From contig DDII01000020.1 of assembly GCA_002338445.1 (NCBI GenBank), positions 1 through 59,570 on the forward strand: a DNA stretch of 59,570 nt, read 5' to 3'. This document shows, piece by piece, positions 18,664-28,010 of this stretch; the stretch's first letter is position 1, and each line of letters starts with the position of its first letter. Made by a program: the position numbers and the translations under genes. This DNA is from Cellvibrionales bacterium UBA1854. GTDB lineage: Bacteria; Pseudomonadota; Gammaproteobacteria; Pseudomonadales; Porticoccaceae. The notes beneath the pieces are model-generated. The model saw nothing but the letters and a program-made list of their open reading frames with translations, made no database searches and was not told the DNA's origin.

Positions 18664-20270
18664 GCCATCTTCGCAGAGCTCTTAAGATTCTTTCGGTTGT
18701 GGGACGCCATAGACTCGATGAATTTGTCCAAGAGAAAAAAATTTCATCCAAGTTAAAGCTTACCTTAATATTTTTCAGAGTGTTTGGACAAAATAAGGGT
18801 TCCAAAGGCGAACGGCTGCGACTAGCTCTGGAGGAATTAGGACCCATTTTTATAAAATTTGGTCAGTTACTATCCACGAGGCCAGATTTGATACCGCCAG
18901 ACATTTGTCGAGAGCTCAATAAATTACAAGACAACGTTCCCCCATTTTCAACGGAAACATTTAAAGCCTTGGTAGAGAACGCATTACTGGGGAAAATTGC
19001 TGATAAGTTTTCTGATTTTGAAGAAAAACCATTAGCATCCGCATCAATTGCTCAAGTTCATGCAGCAACCACCCTGAATGGGCGGGATGTCGTGATAAAA
19101 GCAGTGCGTCCTGGAATCGAAAAAATCATCCAACAAGACATAAGGCTAATGCTTTTGCTCGCCAAATTCATTCAAAAACATAGCAAAGATGGCGAGCGCT
19201 TGCACCCGGTCAAAGTTGTATCAGACTACAGGAACGTTATTCTTAATGAGCTCAATCTCCAGTCAGAGGGCGCTAACGCTTCTTTACTCAAACATAACTT
19301 TGAGTCCTCATCTATACTTCATGTCCCAGACATTCTGTGGTCACTTTCTAACAAAGATGTACTGGTAATGGAACGAATCTATGCGACTCCAATCACTGAT
19401 ATTCAGACTTTAACGAATAAAGGTATTAACTTTAAAACACTTGCAGAACGAGGGATCGAAATATTTTTCACGCAAGTTTTTGAACATAATTTCTTTCACG
19501 CAGATATGCACCCAGGAAACATATTTGTCGACACCACTAATCCCCAGTCCCCGACTTACTTGGCAATTGATTGTGCAATTATGGGATCCCTCACTACTGA
19601 GGACCAGTTTTACATGGCTAGAAATTTGTTAGCTATCTTCAAACGTGATTATCGCCTCGTTGCCGAGTTACATATCCGTTCCGGTTGGGTAAGACATGAT
19701 ACATCGGTAACCGAATTTACTAATGCGATAAGGAGTGTTTGTGAGCCTGTCTTTCAAAGACCTCTTCAGGAGATTTCAATGGCATACATGATGGTGCAGC
19801 TTTTCGATACTGCAAGAAGGTTTAATATGGAGGTCCAACCAGGACTTATCTTACTACAAAAAACATTGCTTAACGTCGAAGGTTTGGGAAGACAACTTTA
19901 TCCAAAGCTAGATCTATGGATTTCGGCCCAACCCTTCCTAGAAAAATGGCTGCGCCAAAAGTACTCGCCAAAGGGTATCTTCAAGCAGCTCAAAAATCAT
20001 CTTCCAGATTGGTTGGAACAATTACCTAAAATGCCACCTTTGATTTATAGCGCTTTAGAAAATGGAAACTTGAAAAATAAGACTAATTTGGTCGAACCGT
20101 CCACGTCGCAACCACCTACCTCAAGGATTTGGCCGTCAAGGTTAGGTCTGATATTTATTATTGTAGGTATCACAACTGCGTACCCTAAATGGCAACTGAT
20201 CTTCAACAACATCCCCAGTTTTAGTGTTGCAATGTTTGCTTTAGGTACTTTGCTCTTAGCTTTAAGATAA
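18660..20270 (+). CDS. ubiB: Ubiquinone biosynthesis atypical kinase/ATPase UbiB
   Basis: A 536-residue UbiB/ABC1/ADCK protein. The KxGQ motif (FIKFGQLLSTRPDL, about 69-82), the alanine-rich loop ASIAQVHAA, the VVIKAVRPG lysine strand and HADMHPGNIFVD (catalytic loop) are all present. Two hydrophobic segments at about 495-535 anchor it in the membrane. It is needed for ubiquinone biosynthesis, probably by mobilising intermediates by ATP hydrolysis. It overlaps ubiJ by 4 nt, which suggests one ubiEJB transcript. Confidence 0.96.
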   Translation: MSHLRRALKILSVVGRHRLDEFVQEKKISSKLKLTLIFFRVFGQNKGSKGERLRLALEELGPIFIKFGQLLSTRPDLIPPDICRELNKLQDNVPPFSTETFKALVENALLGKIADKFSDFEEKPLASASIAQVHAATTLNGRDVVIKAVRPGIEKIIQQDIRLMLLLAKFIQKHSKDGERLHPVKVVSDYRNVILNELNLQSEGANASLLKHNFESSSILHVPDILWSLSNKDVLVMERIYATPITDIQTLTNKGINFKTLAERGIEIFFTQVFEHNFFHADMHPGNIFVDTTNPQSPTYLAIDCAIMGSLTTEDQFYMARNLLAIFKRDYRLVAELHIRSGWVRHDTSVTEFTNAIRSVCEPVFQRPLQEISMAYMMVQLFDTARRFNMEVQPGLILLQKTLLNVEGLGRQLYPKLDLWISAQPFLEKWLRQKYSPKGIFKQLKNHLPDWLEQLPKMPPLIYSALENGNLKNKTNLVEPSTSQPPTSRIWPSRLGLIFIIVGITTAYPKWQLIFNNIPSFSVAMFALGTLLLALR

Positions 20271-20346
20271 CCAGCGTTGTCTAAAACCCAACAACAGTGC
20301 CATAATCCAAAAAAAGATTTAGGAAATCCCCAAAAAAAGGAAGTTG

Positions 20347-20730
20347 ATGAATTTTATTAGTCAAATAGCTTGGAATTCGGATGGCTTAATTCCAGCGATT
20401 GCTCAGGACGCGATATCTAACAAAGTACTGATGATGGCTTGGATGAATGAAGAAGCTCTTCAGGCAACCGTTATTGAACAACGCGCTGTGTATTGGTCTC
20501 GTTCGCGGAATAAACTCTGGCGTAAAGGAGAGCAATCGGGAAATATACAACGTCTAGTCGGGTTGCACCTAGATTGCGACAACGATACTATCTTATTGAA
20601 GGTGGTACAAAAAGGCGGCGTAGCATGTCATACAGGCAGAGAGTCTTGTTTTTTTAAAATTTTACAAGATAACAACAACTGGATTGCGGCAGATGAAGTA
20701 ATTCGAAACCCAGAAGAAATGTATCGATGA
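20347..20730 (+). CDS. hisI: Phosphoribosyl-AMP cyclohydrolase
   Basis: A 127-residue HisI enzyme (third step of histidine biosynthesis), opening the adenine ring of PR-AMP. The metal and substrate motifs YWSRSRNKLWRKGEQSGN (about 48-65), LDCDND (about 76) and GVACHTGRESCFF (about 91-103) are present. I chose ATG 20347, with AAGGAAG at about 6 nt; a TTG directly upstream (20344) is also in frame. It overlaps hisE by 4 nt. HisI and HisE are separate proteins here, as in Pseudomonas, rather than fused as in E. coli. Confidence 0.95.
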   Translation: MNFISQIAWNSDGLIPAIAQDAISNKVLMMAWMNEEALQATVIEQRAVYWSRSRNKLWRKGEQSGNIQRLVGLHLDCDNDTILLKVVQKGGVACHTGRESCFFKILQDNNNWIAADEVIRNPEEMYR

Positions 20731-21065
20731 GTGCAGATATTTTAGAACGCTTGACAGATGTGCTGCGAGAACGAAAAAGCTGTGCAGCATCCGACTCGTA
20801 TGTTGCTTTTCTTCACAAGAACGGTCTTAATACGATCCTAGAAAAGGTTGGTGAAGAATCAATCGAAACCATACTGGCCGCCAAGGATGCAGCGATCAGT
20901 GGCGACAACGAAAAATTAGTATTCGAAACTGCTGATCTATGGTTCCATTCCCTTGTGATGCTCTCGCACTTAGGATCCGACGCAAAAGCAGTCCTGAGTG
21001 AACTTGATAGACGCTTTGATGTCTCAGGGATTGAGGAGAAGGCCCTAAGAGTTAGTTCCGAATAA
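20727..21065 (+). CDS. hisE: Phosphoribosyl-ATP pyrophosphatase
   Basis: A 112-residue all-alpha NTP pyrophosphatase of the HisE/MazG fold, the second step of histidine biosynthesis. The metal-binding helix LEKVGEESIETILAAKD and the ETADLWFHSLVML segment are typical. Coupled to hisI by an ATGA overlap. tatA follows after 15 nt. Confidence 0.94.
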   Translation: MSADILERLTDVLRERKSCAASDSYVAFLHKNGLNTILEKVGEESIETILAAKDAAISGDNEKLVFETADLWFHSLVMLSHLGSDAKAVLSELDRRFDVSGIEEKALRVSSE

Positions 21066-21080
21066 AGGAGAAATAAGGTT

Positions 21081-21287
21081 ATGGGATTTGGCTGGCAAGA
21101 ACTTCTAATAATACTTTTGATAGCGGCGGTAGTTTTTGGTACCAAGAAATTACGCAACATCGGTGGTGACCTTGGCGGGGCTGTTAAAGGGTTTAAAGAT
21201 GCAATGTCAAATAATGACAAACAATTTTGTGATGAGCAGACCTCTGATTCTGTAACTTCTGCTGAAAAACGAAATAATATCGAATAA
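21081..21287 (+). CDS. tatA: Twin-arginine translocase subunit TatA
   Basis: A 68-residue protein with one N-terminal TM helix (WQELLIILLIAAVVFG), the conserved hinge FGTKKLRNIGGDLGGAVKGFK and a polar tail. It oligomerises to form the Tat passage for folded proteins. AAAGGAGAAATAAGG gives a good ribosome site. First gene of tatABC. A probable client, the Tat-signalled Gfo/Idh oxidoreductase, is encoded at 4424-5548. Confidence 0.95.
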   Translation: MGFGWQELLIILLIAAVVFGTKKLRNIGGDLGGAVKGFKDAMSNNDKQFCDEQTSDSVTSAEKRNNIE

Positions 21288-21333
21288 ATCTTTTGGATTA
21301 CCGACTCCAAAACATCAACACTACGCTAATCAC

Positions 21334-21624
21334 ATGTTTGACATAGCTTTTTCTGAACTTATATTAGTGGCCGTGATTTCCTTAATAGTGATGGGTCCAA
21401 ATCGAGTTCCTGAGACTGTACGTTCCGTAGGCCTATGGGTTGGTAGAATAAGGCAAGCAATTTCTTCTGCGAAGCGAGAATTAGAAAATGAGGTCGGAAT
21501 GGAAGAAATAAGAGAAAAACTTCACAATGAGGAAGTATTGCGAAACATTAATGAGACTAAAAAGGATATCAACCAAGAGCTTAAACAAATACAAATGTCA
21601 AGTCGAAATCGAACAGATCTATGA
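21334..21624 (+). CDS. tatB: Twin-arginine translocase subunit TatB
   Basis: A 96-residue protein with a short N-terminal TM helix (FSELILVAVISLIVMG) followed by GPNRVPETVRSVG and an amphipathic helix, as in TatB. It forms the signal-recognition complex with TatC. The C-terminal tail is shorter than in E. coli TatB (171). It overlaps tatC by 4 nt. Confidence 0.92.
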   Translation: MFDIAFSELILVAVISLIVMGPNRVPETVRSVGLWVGRIRQAISSAKRELENEVGMEEIREKLHNEEVLRNINETKKDINQELKQIQMSSRNRTDL

Positions 21625-22364
21625 AACAGGAGGAACTTGAAAGTCAACCACTTGTCGCTCACCTCAATGAATTTAGAAATCGGGCTCTCCGATGCTTGTT
21701 GTCGGTATTAGTGATATTCGCGTGTCTGTTCTCTTTTAGCAATCAACTTTATCTCTACATTTCAGAACCTATTCGGAGATTTATCCCAGAAAATGCCAGT
21801 ATGATAGCAACCGAAGTGGCATCACCGTTTTTAACACCATTTAAATTGACCTTAATACTATCTTTTTTTGTTGCTATGCCTTACGTACTCTACCAGACAT
21901 GGGCATTTCTTGCCCCGGGGCTGTATCGACAAGAAAAAAAAATCGCAATACCGTTATTTCTATCCAGCGTTCTGTTATTCTATACAGGTGTAGCGTTCGC
22001 ATATTATGTCGTGTTCCCCATAGTCTTTTTGTTTTTCAGCACAATCGTGCCAGAGGGAATAATAATAATGCCAGACATTCAGAGCTATCTAAACTTTGCA
22101 CTAAAGCTATTTTTCGCGTTCGGCTTAAGTTTTGAAATCCCCATAGCTGTTGTGATACTCGCTTGGATGGGAGTTGTGAATCCCGACGCTCTATCAAAAA
22201 AACGGCCTGTAATCTTTATTCTGTGTTTTCTCTTTGGAATGCTGCTAACGCCACCGGATGTCATATCACAGATTCTACTCGCGGTTCCAATGTGGTTATT
22301 ATTCGAAGTAGGCATCCTATTGGGCAAATTCGCTTATCGCGCGAATATCGAGACTCAATCCTAG
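21621..22364 (+). CDS. tatC: Twin-arginine translocase subunit TatC
   Basis: A 247-residue inner-membrane protein with six TM helices. The N-terminal VAHLNEFRNRALRCL and first periplasmic loop YQTWAFLAPGLYRQEKK carry the conserved residues that bind the twin-arginine signal. MLTPPDVISQ in the last third is the other family hallmark. Third gene of tatABC, ending just before a convergent esterase gene. Confidence 0.97.
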   Translation: MKQEELESQPLVAHLNEFRNRALRCLLSVLVIFACLFSFSNQLYLYISEPIRRFIPENASMIATEVASPFLTPFKLTLILSFFVAMPYVLYQTWAFLAPGLYRQEKKIAIPLFLSSVLLFYTGVAFAYYVVFPIVFLFFSTIVPEGIIIMPDIQSYLNFALKLFFAFGLSFEIPIAVVILAWMGVVNPDALSKKRPVIFILCFLFGMLLTPPDVISQILLAVPMWLLFEVGILLGKFAYRANIETQS

Positions 22365-22382
22365 CCAAGCATGTTTAAAAAC

Positions 22383-23330
22383 TCATTTAAAAAGAGCTTT
22401 TTTTAAAGCCGAGAAATAACCGTGCCGCGTTTCTTTTGAAAGCTGAGCTTGGGGAATGAATTCAAAGCCATGAAACCCCCCTTGAATTATAGAGAAATCT
22501 ACTGTTACGCCCGCCTCTTTCAAACGCTCAGCATAAATCCTATTTTCATCAACAAAGAGATCTTCGGAACCTACTGCCATGTATGTTGCTGGGAGAGACT
22601 CCAAACTCTCGGCACGAGCGGCAGCCGCGTAAGGAGACACCGGCTTATTACTTTGTTTTTCACCGAGGTATGCACTCCAACCCCGCAAATTACAGTCTCG
22701 ATTCCATACTCTTGTATCCGTGATAGAAAAACTAGAGGGCGTAACATTGCGGTCATCTATCATCGGACAAAATAATAATTGGAAAATCAAATTTACCTCG
22801 CCACGATCACGTGCCGCCAAAGCAAGTCCCGCAGCAAGTCCACCTCCAGCACTTGCCCCGCCAATTGCTATCCTTTTGTCATCTACCCCTACTTTTGAGG
22901 CATTCTTAAATAACCATAAAAGAGCTGCATACGAGTCATTCAAAGCAGCCGGGAATGGAAATTCAGGAGCGAGACGATAGTCTACTGACAAAACAATACA
23001 ACCCACTGCCTGCACTATTTGACCAACAATTTGGTCGTCATGCTCCACACCTCCCAAGCAATATCCTCCCCCATGTAGCCAAAGAAGAGCCGGCAATACT
23101 CCAAAATCTTTCGAAGGTCGGTACAACCTCACTTTAACCGCAGATCCATCTTTGGTGGGCACGACCAAGTCTTCAGATTTAACATCATGAATTGGAGTTA
23201 ATTTCGCGATTCTTTTTCTCATAATCTCAAGGGAGAGAACTCGAGTTGCCGGTAGATCATCCCATATATTAATCTCCGGAAATTTCTCTAGATAACTCAT
23301 GAGCTCTTGATCTACTCTACTTAAATCCAT
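22383..23330 (-). CDS. Alpha/beta hydrolase, hormone-sensitive lipase family (HGGG esterase)
   Basis: A 315-residue serine esterase. The oxyanion-hole motif HGGGYCLGG is at about residues 90-98, the nucleophile motif GGASAGG (family GDSAGG) at about 158-164, and the catalytic Asp and His in VGSEDLFVDEN and GGFHGFEF. No signal peptide, so cytosolic. The substrate is probably a short-chain acyl ester; nothing in the neighbourhood fixes it. The nucleophile motif has Ala in place of the common Asp. Confidence 0.9.
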   Translation of the reverse strand: MDLSRVDQELMSYLEKFPEINIWDDLPATRVLSLEIMRKRIAKLTPIHDVKSEDLVVPTKDGSAVKVRLYRPSKDFGVLPALLWLHGGGYCLGGVEHDDQIVGQIVQAVGCIVLSVDYRLAPEFPFPAALNDSYAALLWLFKNASKVGVDDKRIAIGGASAGGGLAAGLALAARDRGEVNLIFQLLFCPMIDDRNVTPSSFSITDTRVWNRDCNLRGWSAYLGEKQSNKPVSPYAAAARAESLESLPATYMAVGSEDLFVDENRIYAERLKEAGVTVDFSIIQGGFHGFEFIPQAQLSKETRHGYFSALKKALFK

Positions 23331-23605
23331 ACATCAACTCACATCGATTAAAGAATGATTTAATATAGCATTATCCTTAAAAAATTTTACCAAAGTTGGC
23401 TTGAATTTTTTAATTGCAATTTGGGAACCGTGAATTATCTTTTGACCAAACAATGTAGATTCTGATTAAAAATTCCCAATCTCATTTCAGAAAAATTGAT
23501 GATTCCTATCACAGACCTTTACATCGTTAAATCATATTGGTCTTTACTTGGTTAACATTAAGTAAACATTTTGTGTGAAACCCGAGCGACTTAGCCGCTT
23601 TCTAC

Positions 23606-25570
23606 CTACTCAGTAAGCTCAGTTAGATTACGAAATAAATCGAGGGATTCTGGGTTAGCAAGAGCATCAACATTTATTACTGGCTCATTATGCAGCACCT
23701 TACGAACTGCAAGCTCGGCTATTTTACCATTCATTGTCCTTGGGATATCAGCTACCGCAATAATCTTTTTAGGCACATGCCTAGGAGTAGTCTCCTCACG
23801 AATCGTTGAGCTAATCGAGGAACGTAAATCATCTGTCATCTCAACTCCATTTTCTAATACTACAAACAAGATTACGCGCACATCATCCTCCCAAACCTGG
23901 TCAACACACACATAATCTACTAATTCATTGAACGTCTCTAATTGTCGGTATATTTCCGCGGTACCAATCCTGACTCCGGCTGGGTTTAGTATAGAGTCAG
24001 TCCTGCCATGAATCACAATCCCCGAATGAGAACTAATCTCTGCATTATCTCCTTGTACCCAAACCCCGGGGAACACACCAAAGTAGGTCGCCAAATACTT
24101 CTCATTATGTTTGTCATTCCAAAAATAAATGGGAGCACTTGGAAAAGGTTTTCTGCACACTAGCTCACCCTTTTTCTGCCTCACCGAATTTCCATATTCA
24201 TCCCAAACTTCCACAGCCATACCCAATCCAATGCACTGAATCTCGCCTTCCCAGATAGGCAGACATGGGTTACCCAGAACAAAGCAAGATATTATGTCAG
24301 TGCCTCCAGAAATCGATGCTAAAGAGATTTCAGATTTCACATCACGGTAGACATATCTAAAGCTTCTGCTAGACAGCGGTGAACCAGTAGAAAGAATGCA
24401 TCTTAACTCAGACAGATCATTAGTTTCGCAAGGTTTTACACCCTGTTTTTCCAGCGAAGCAAGGTATTTTGCGCTTGTACCAAAAACCGTGACTTCTTCT
24501 TCTTCAGCTAAATCGAATAATGACTTTGGCATCGGATAAAATGGAGAACCATCGAATAAAACCAACGTCGCTTCAGAGGCGAGGGCACTCACTAGCCAAT
24601 TCCACATCATCCAACCGCATGTCGTAAAGAAAAACATCCTATCATGTGAGCTTAAATTTACATGCAGACGATGTTCTTTTAGGTGTTGAATAAGAGTGCC
24701 CCCGGCACCGTGTACTATACATTTTGGCGCTCCAGTTGTTCCAGAGGAGTACATAATAAACAAAGGGTGATCAAAGGGGAGTTGTTCGAAAACAAGTTTG
24801 GGCGTATTCTCCTTTATCAAGAAGTTCTCAAAAAGGATTCCCCCTCTTTCAGACGTCGTAGTTTTAAACTTATCTATTACTGGCACTATCACGAGGCATT
24901 GGATGCTCTTTATTTGTTTGCAGAGCGCCTCAACAATCCGAGAAGAGTCGATGGTTTTACCGTTGTAAAGGTACCCATCACAAGCGATTAATAGCTTTGG
25001 CTGAATTTGTCCAAACCTATCTATAACCCCGTTGATGCCAAAGTCTGGCGAGCACGATGACCAAATAGCTCCGATGCTGCTTGCCGCGAGCATCGAGATT
25101 ATTGACTCACTGATATTCGGCAGGAAACCAACAATCCGATCACCACTCGTCACTCCTATACCCCTCATCGCCGCAGCACACTGCTCCACCCTCTGGTACA
25201 ACTGCTGATAAGTGAGTGTGTGACGTGTTCCATCTTCTAAACGTCCAATTACTGCAATTTTATCACTAGAAGTCCGCAATAAATTCTCTGCATAATTGAG
25301 TCTGGCGCCAGAAAACCACTGCGCTCCAGGAAATTCATCCCTGCTAACTAAGACTTGATTAAAATATACCGATGACTTTATTCCAGTATAAGTCCAAACC
25401 GCAGACCAAAAATTTTCTGGGTTGTCAACGGTCCATTTTTGAAATTCATCATAGTCAGAAAAGCATACCGAGTAGATCTTCGAAATCGAATTCATAAATT
25501 GCTGGAGATTAGAGCTCATAATCTCCTCTTGCGTCGGTTTCCAGAGCAATTTATCCGATTCTTCTGACAT
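23606..25570 (-). CDS. aacS: Acetoacetyl-CoA synthetase
   Basis: A 654-residue acyl-adenylate-forming enzyme that activates acetoacetate to acetoacetyl-CoA. The AMP-binding motif YSSGTTGAPKCIVHGAGG, the WMMWNWLVSAL segment and the C-terminal PRTMNGKIAE lysine motif are typical of AacS, which is longer than most acyl-CoA synthetases. I chose ATG 25570; a TTG 57 nt upstream is also in frame, but homologous proteins start near this ATG. It would feed acetoacetate or PHB-derived carbon into central metabolism. A 275-nt gap separates it from the downstream esterase, so co-transcription is uncertain. Confidence 0.92.
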   Translation of the reverse strand: MSEESDKLLWKPTQEEIMSSNLQQFMNSISKIYSVCFSDYDEFQKWTVDNPENFWSAVWTYTGIKSSVYFNQVLVSRDEFPGAQWFSGARLNYAENLLRTSSDKIAVIGRLEDGTRHTLTYQQLYQRVEQCAAAMRGIGVTSGDRIVGFLPNISESIISMLAASSIGAIWSSCSPDFGINGVIDRFGQIQPKLLIACDGYLYNGKTIDSSRIVEALCKQIKSIQCLVIVPVIDKFKTTTSERGGILFENFLIKENTPKLVFEQLPFDHPLFIMYSSGTTGAPKCIVHGAGGTLIQHLKEHRLHVNLSSHDRMFFFTTCGWMMWNWLVSALASEATLVLFDGSPFYPMPKSLFDLAEEEEVTVFGTSAKYLASLEKQGVKPCETNDLSELRCILSTGSPLSSRSFRYVYRDVKSEISLASISGGTDIISCFVLGNPCLPIWEGEIQCIGLGMAVEVWDEYGNSVRQKKGELVCRKPFPSAPIYFWNDKHNEKYLATYFGVFPGVWVQGDNAEISSHSGIVIHGRTDSILNPAGVRIGTAEIYRQLETFNELVDYVCVDQVWEDDVRVILFVVLENGVEMTDDLRSSISSTIREETTPRHVPKKIIAVADIPRTMNGKIAELAVRKVLHNEPVINVDALANPESLDLFRNLTELTE

Positions 25571-25766
25571 TGTCTGATCCAATATATATTGAAATAAAAG
25601 TGTAAACTTCGCTGGGGTACCTATCAACGGGTTTAACTATAAAATCTTTTTGTGAGTTTTCTATTTAAAATTGAATGCTGGAAGTTTCCATAATGATTAG
25701 GGTAAAGTAACAGCTGGCAATTGGCTTACACTTCACAAGAAATCGTCAAAAAGGGCTTCATTCGCT

Positions 25767-26252
25767 ATGCCGAGTATGGACATCGTATCGGAGGTCAATG
25801 CCTCTGAAATTTTAAATGCAACAAATAATTCAAACCGAGAGATATCTTCTCGCTTTGATTTTCGTGGAGTGGACGCAGCATTCGATTATACTAAAGAACA
25901 CGTAACTGTTAGGGCCGAAGCTGAGTTCCAATGTCAACAACTACTTGATATTTTTCGTGCCCAGTTGATGAAACGTAAGGTCGATCCTCGTGCGATGCTA
26001 TTCAATGAAAAAGCTCTCCATAGAGGAAAAACATTTTCAATACCCATCACCTTTAAACAGGGCATTCCACAAGAGGTCTGTAAAAAAATTGTAAAACTCG
26101 TAAAGGACTCAAAATTAAAAGTTCAATGTCAGACTCAGGGTGATCAGGTACGTGTGTCTGGTAAAAAAAGGGATGATCTGCAGAAAATTATGTCCATTAT
26201 AAGAGAAGCTGAACTTGAGCAACCATTTCAATTTAAAAATTTTAAAGATTAA
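25767..26252 (+). CDS. yajQ: YajQ-family nucleotide-binding protein
   Basis: A 161-residue protein of the YajQ/UPF0234 family: MDIVSEVN at the N-terminus, EISSRFDFRGVDA near residue 27, and the C-terminal VQCQTQGDQVRVSGKKRDDLQ. Family members bind nucleotides and, in Xanthomonas and Pseudomonas, cyclic di-GMP. The start is the ATG at 25767 (MPSM...), though the second ATG 9 nt later is possible. It stands alone with a hairpin directly after the stop. Confidence 0.93.
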   Translation: MPSMDIVSEVNASEILNATNNSNREISSRFDFRGVDAAFDYTKEHVTVRAEAEFQCQQLLDIFRAQLMKRKVDPRAMLFNEKALHRGKTFSIPITFKQGIPQEVCKKIVKLVKDSKLKVQCQTQGDQVRVSGKKRDDLQKIMSIIREAELEQPFQFKNFKD

Positions 26253-26284
26253 GCTATGGTTACTTGATAACTATAGTTGTTTCC
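26252..26284 (+). terminator. Probable terminator after yajQ
   Basis: The inverted repeat CTATGGTTA (26254-26262) and TAACTATAG (26268-26276), with a 5-nt loop and one G-U pair, begins at the yajQ stop codon and is followed by TTGTTTCCTT. The stem is AT-rich and the T-tract is broken, so efficiency may be modest. Confidence 0.4.
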
Positions 26285-26644
26285 TTCCGTCACCACAAAG
26301 AGTTGAAGAGAATGAGTTCACACCCAACCATATATACTTCTGAGAAAACTACTTATCACCTAATACAAGAGCAAAATAACCATTACACTGCGGATATTAC
26401 CTCCAAAACTGACTATTAATATCAGATTTTTTCAGGATATGACCCTTAAATTCGTTATCAAAAGTCGGACTCCTGAAATAATATTGAAAGTTACCACTCT
26501 ATTCATAAACAGCAGCATGATATTGCCGACAACAATAGACACGACACTCCAAGTGGTCATCGTGAAAATTAGTTAACGACTCTTCGATGCCTGTCTAAAT
26601 GGTGAGGTATCATGCTTTAGGAGTGTGGATTTTTCTGCGCTTTT
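26285..26644. other. Intergenic, nothing recognised
   Basis: About 360 AT-rich bases between the yajQ hairpin and the end of the kinase gene on the other strand. No gene, RNA or clear terminator for the minus-strand thiamine operon was recognised. Only very short open frames occur. Confidence 0.5.
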
Positions 26645-27415
26645 TTATTTTTCAGACTCAAAGGTATCCATGAGTTTCCTATTGAGAATTCTCCATAGTT
26701 TGTCTAATTCACTTTGAAAGTCGCTCAGAAGCATCCATATTTCCGGAGACACAGGCCCGCAATCGGTCTCATCCAGCGGGAATTTCCTCCCAAAAACAGA
26801 AACCCAATCATATGCAGGATGCCCCAGCGCTACATATTCCCAATCTAAAAAATACAAACCATCATCGCTCACTAACACATTTTCCGAAACAAGATCATGA
26901 TGACAAAGACTTGGTGTCCAATCCTCAGAATCTATATGTTCAGCAGCAGAGAGAAGTTGATCAACGTCAACGAATTGTAAGTGCTTGCTGGTTAGCTGTG
27001 TGACATAATTTTCACAATGACTGAGATAACTGAAGCGCGGCTCATTTTCCTTACTATAAGACGATATTTCTTTTAATTTTTTCTTTATTTGTAACATTAA
27101 ATATGGGTTTCCTAACATTTTTTGTGTTAATTTTGATCCATTTATATATTCGCTCACCATCACTTCCTCACTGACAAACAAAACTTTAGGTACCAAGTTT
27201 GAATCAGCCAATACAGTCAAAACGTCTATTTCTCGCGCTCTATCGATACCCAGCAGATTGGCATAGGCACAATTTACTCTGATAACAGCCCTCTGATCTG
27301 CGGCTCCGACCAAGAAACTATGGTTGGTAAGTCCATTGGGGAGCTTGTAGTGAACTTCAGGCCTAGACTTTAAATGACATCGATTACTGCGATTCCAAGT
27401 TTGCCACCGATTCAA
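26645..27415 (-). CDS. Putative thiamine kinase (choline kinase/APH fold)
   Basis: A phosphotransferase of the choline/ethanolamine kinase-APH fold. The N-terminal lobe begins at LPNGLTNHSFLV; the catalytic loop is HHDLVSENVLV and the metal-binding motif FLDWEYVALGHPAYDW. In a TPP-controlled operon behind a PnuT-type permease, phosphorylation of imported thiamine to trap it is the natural role (inference; E. coli ThiK has the same fold). The start is uncertain: no in-frame ATG lies near the homologous N-terminus. TTG 27415 gives 256 residues and a 32-nt overlap with pnuT; TTG 27481 would give 278. LicA-type choline kinase is the main alternative. Confidence 0.72.
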   Translation of the reverse strand: MNRWQTWNRSNRCHLKSRPEVHYKLPNGLTNHSFLVGAADQRAVIRVNCAYANLLGIDRAREIDVLTVLADSNLVPKVLFVSEEVMVSEYINGSKLTQKMLGNPYLMLQIKKKLKEISSYSKENEPRFSYLSHCENYVTQLTSKHLQFVDVDQLLSAAEHIDSEDWTPSLCHHDLVSENVLVSDDGLYFLDWEYVALGHPAYDWVSVFGRKFPLDETDCGPVSPEIWMLLSDFQSELDKLWRILNRKLMDTFESEK

Positions 27416-28010
27416 CGTCAGCTGAAGGATATTGTTTATTCTCCCGTTGATAAATTGCTCTCCAATGTATATAGCCCGCAATAGACATCACAATGTATAT
27501 CATGAAAAGAGTAGCTGTCTGATACAACTCGCGGTCAATATACAAGAATATAGACAAACTATTTATAACGATCCAGTAAAGCCAATTTTCAAGGATCTTC
27601 CTAGCAACCATGAAAGTCGTAATTACGCTTCCCCATGTAGTCAGCGAGTCAAGATACGGTAGGCGAGCGCTTGTGTTCAAGTCCAGCATAACACCGGATA
27701 TAATAGATATAAGACATATCATACTTACAACCTTAAAATGTCGACTTAATTCCCAACTTTTAATTTTCAACCGCTTAATTTTCGTCTTAGGCGTCTTCCA
27801 ACAAAACCATCCATAGAGAGCCATCATCACATAGTAGATATTTAGAGCAGATTCCATATACAAGTTAACACCTCGGAAGATCCAGGCATATAACACAGTG
27901 CTCACGAGCGCAAAGTACCAACAGTAGATGTTTTCGCGAATCGCTAAAAACAAATAAGCAATCGCACATAACACTGCTAATGTTTCCAAACTAAGCCAAG
28001 AAAGCATCAC
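27384..28010 (-). CDS. pnuT: PnuC-family thiamine permease (PnuT type)
   Basis: A 208-residue inner-membrane protein of the PnuC family with about seven TM helices. Family landmarks include YCWYFALVSTVLYAWIF, the YGWFCWK segment near residue 69 and LPYLDSLTTWGS followed by ENWLYWIVIN. PnuC proteins facilitate uptake of a vitamin that is trapped by phosphorylation inside; those under TPP riboswitches are called PnuT and carry thiamine. The gene starts at GTG 28010 or ATG 28007, directly after the stop codon of the YkoF-like gene (TGAGTGATG), implying translational coupling. Confidence 0.87.
   Translation of the reverse strand: MMLSWLSLETLAVLCAIAYLFLAIRENIYCWYFALVSTVLYAWIFRGVNLYMESALNIYYVMMALYGWFCWKTPKTKIKRLKIKSWELSRHFKVVSMICLISIISGVMLDLNTSARLPYLDSLTTWGSVITTFMVARKILENWLYWIVINSLSIFLYIDRELYQTATLFMIYIVMSIAGYIHWRAIYQRENKQYPSADVESVANLESQ

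Noticed and set aside
20813..21310. 165-codon minus-strand open frame across hisE and tatA.
   Set aside because: Antisense to two conserved genes; no motif or ribosome site.
26397..26498. A 33-codon minus-strand frame with protein-like composition in the yajQ-kinase gap.
   Set aside because: No start codon in context and too short to recognise; could be a gene remnant but nothing supports it.
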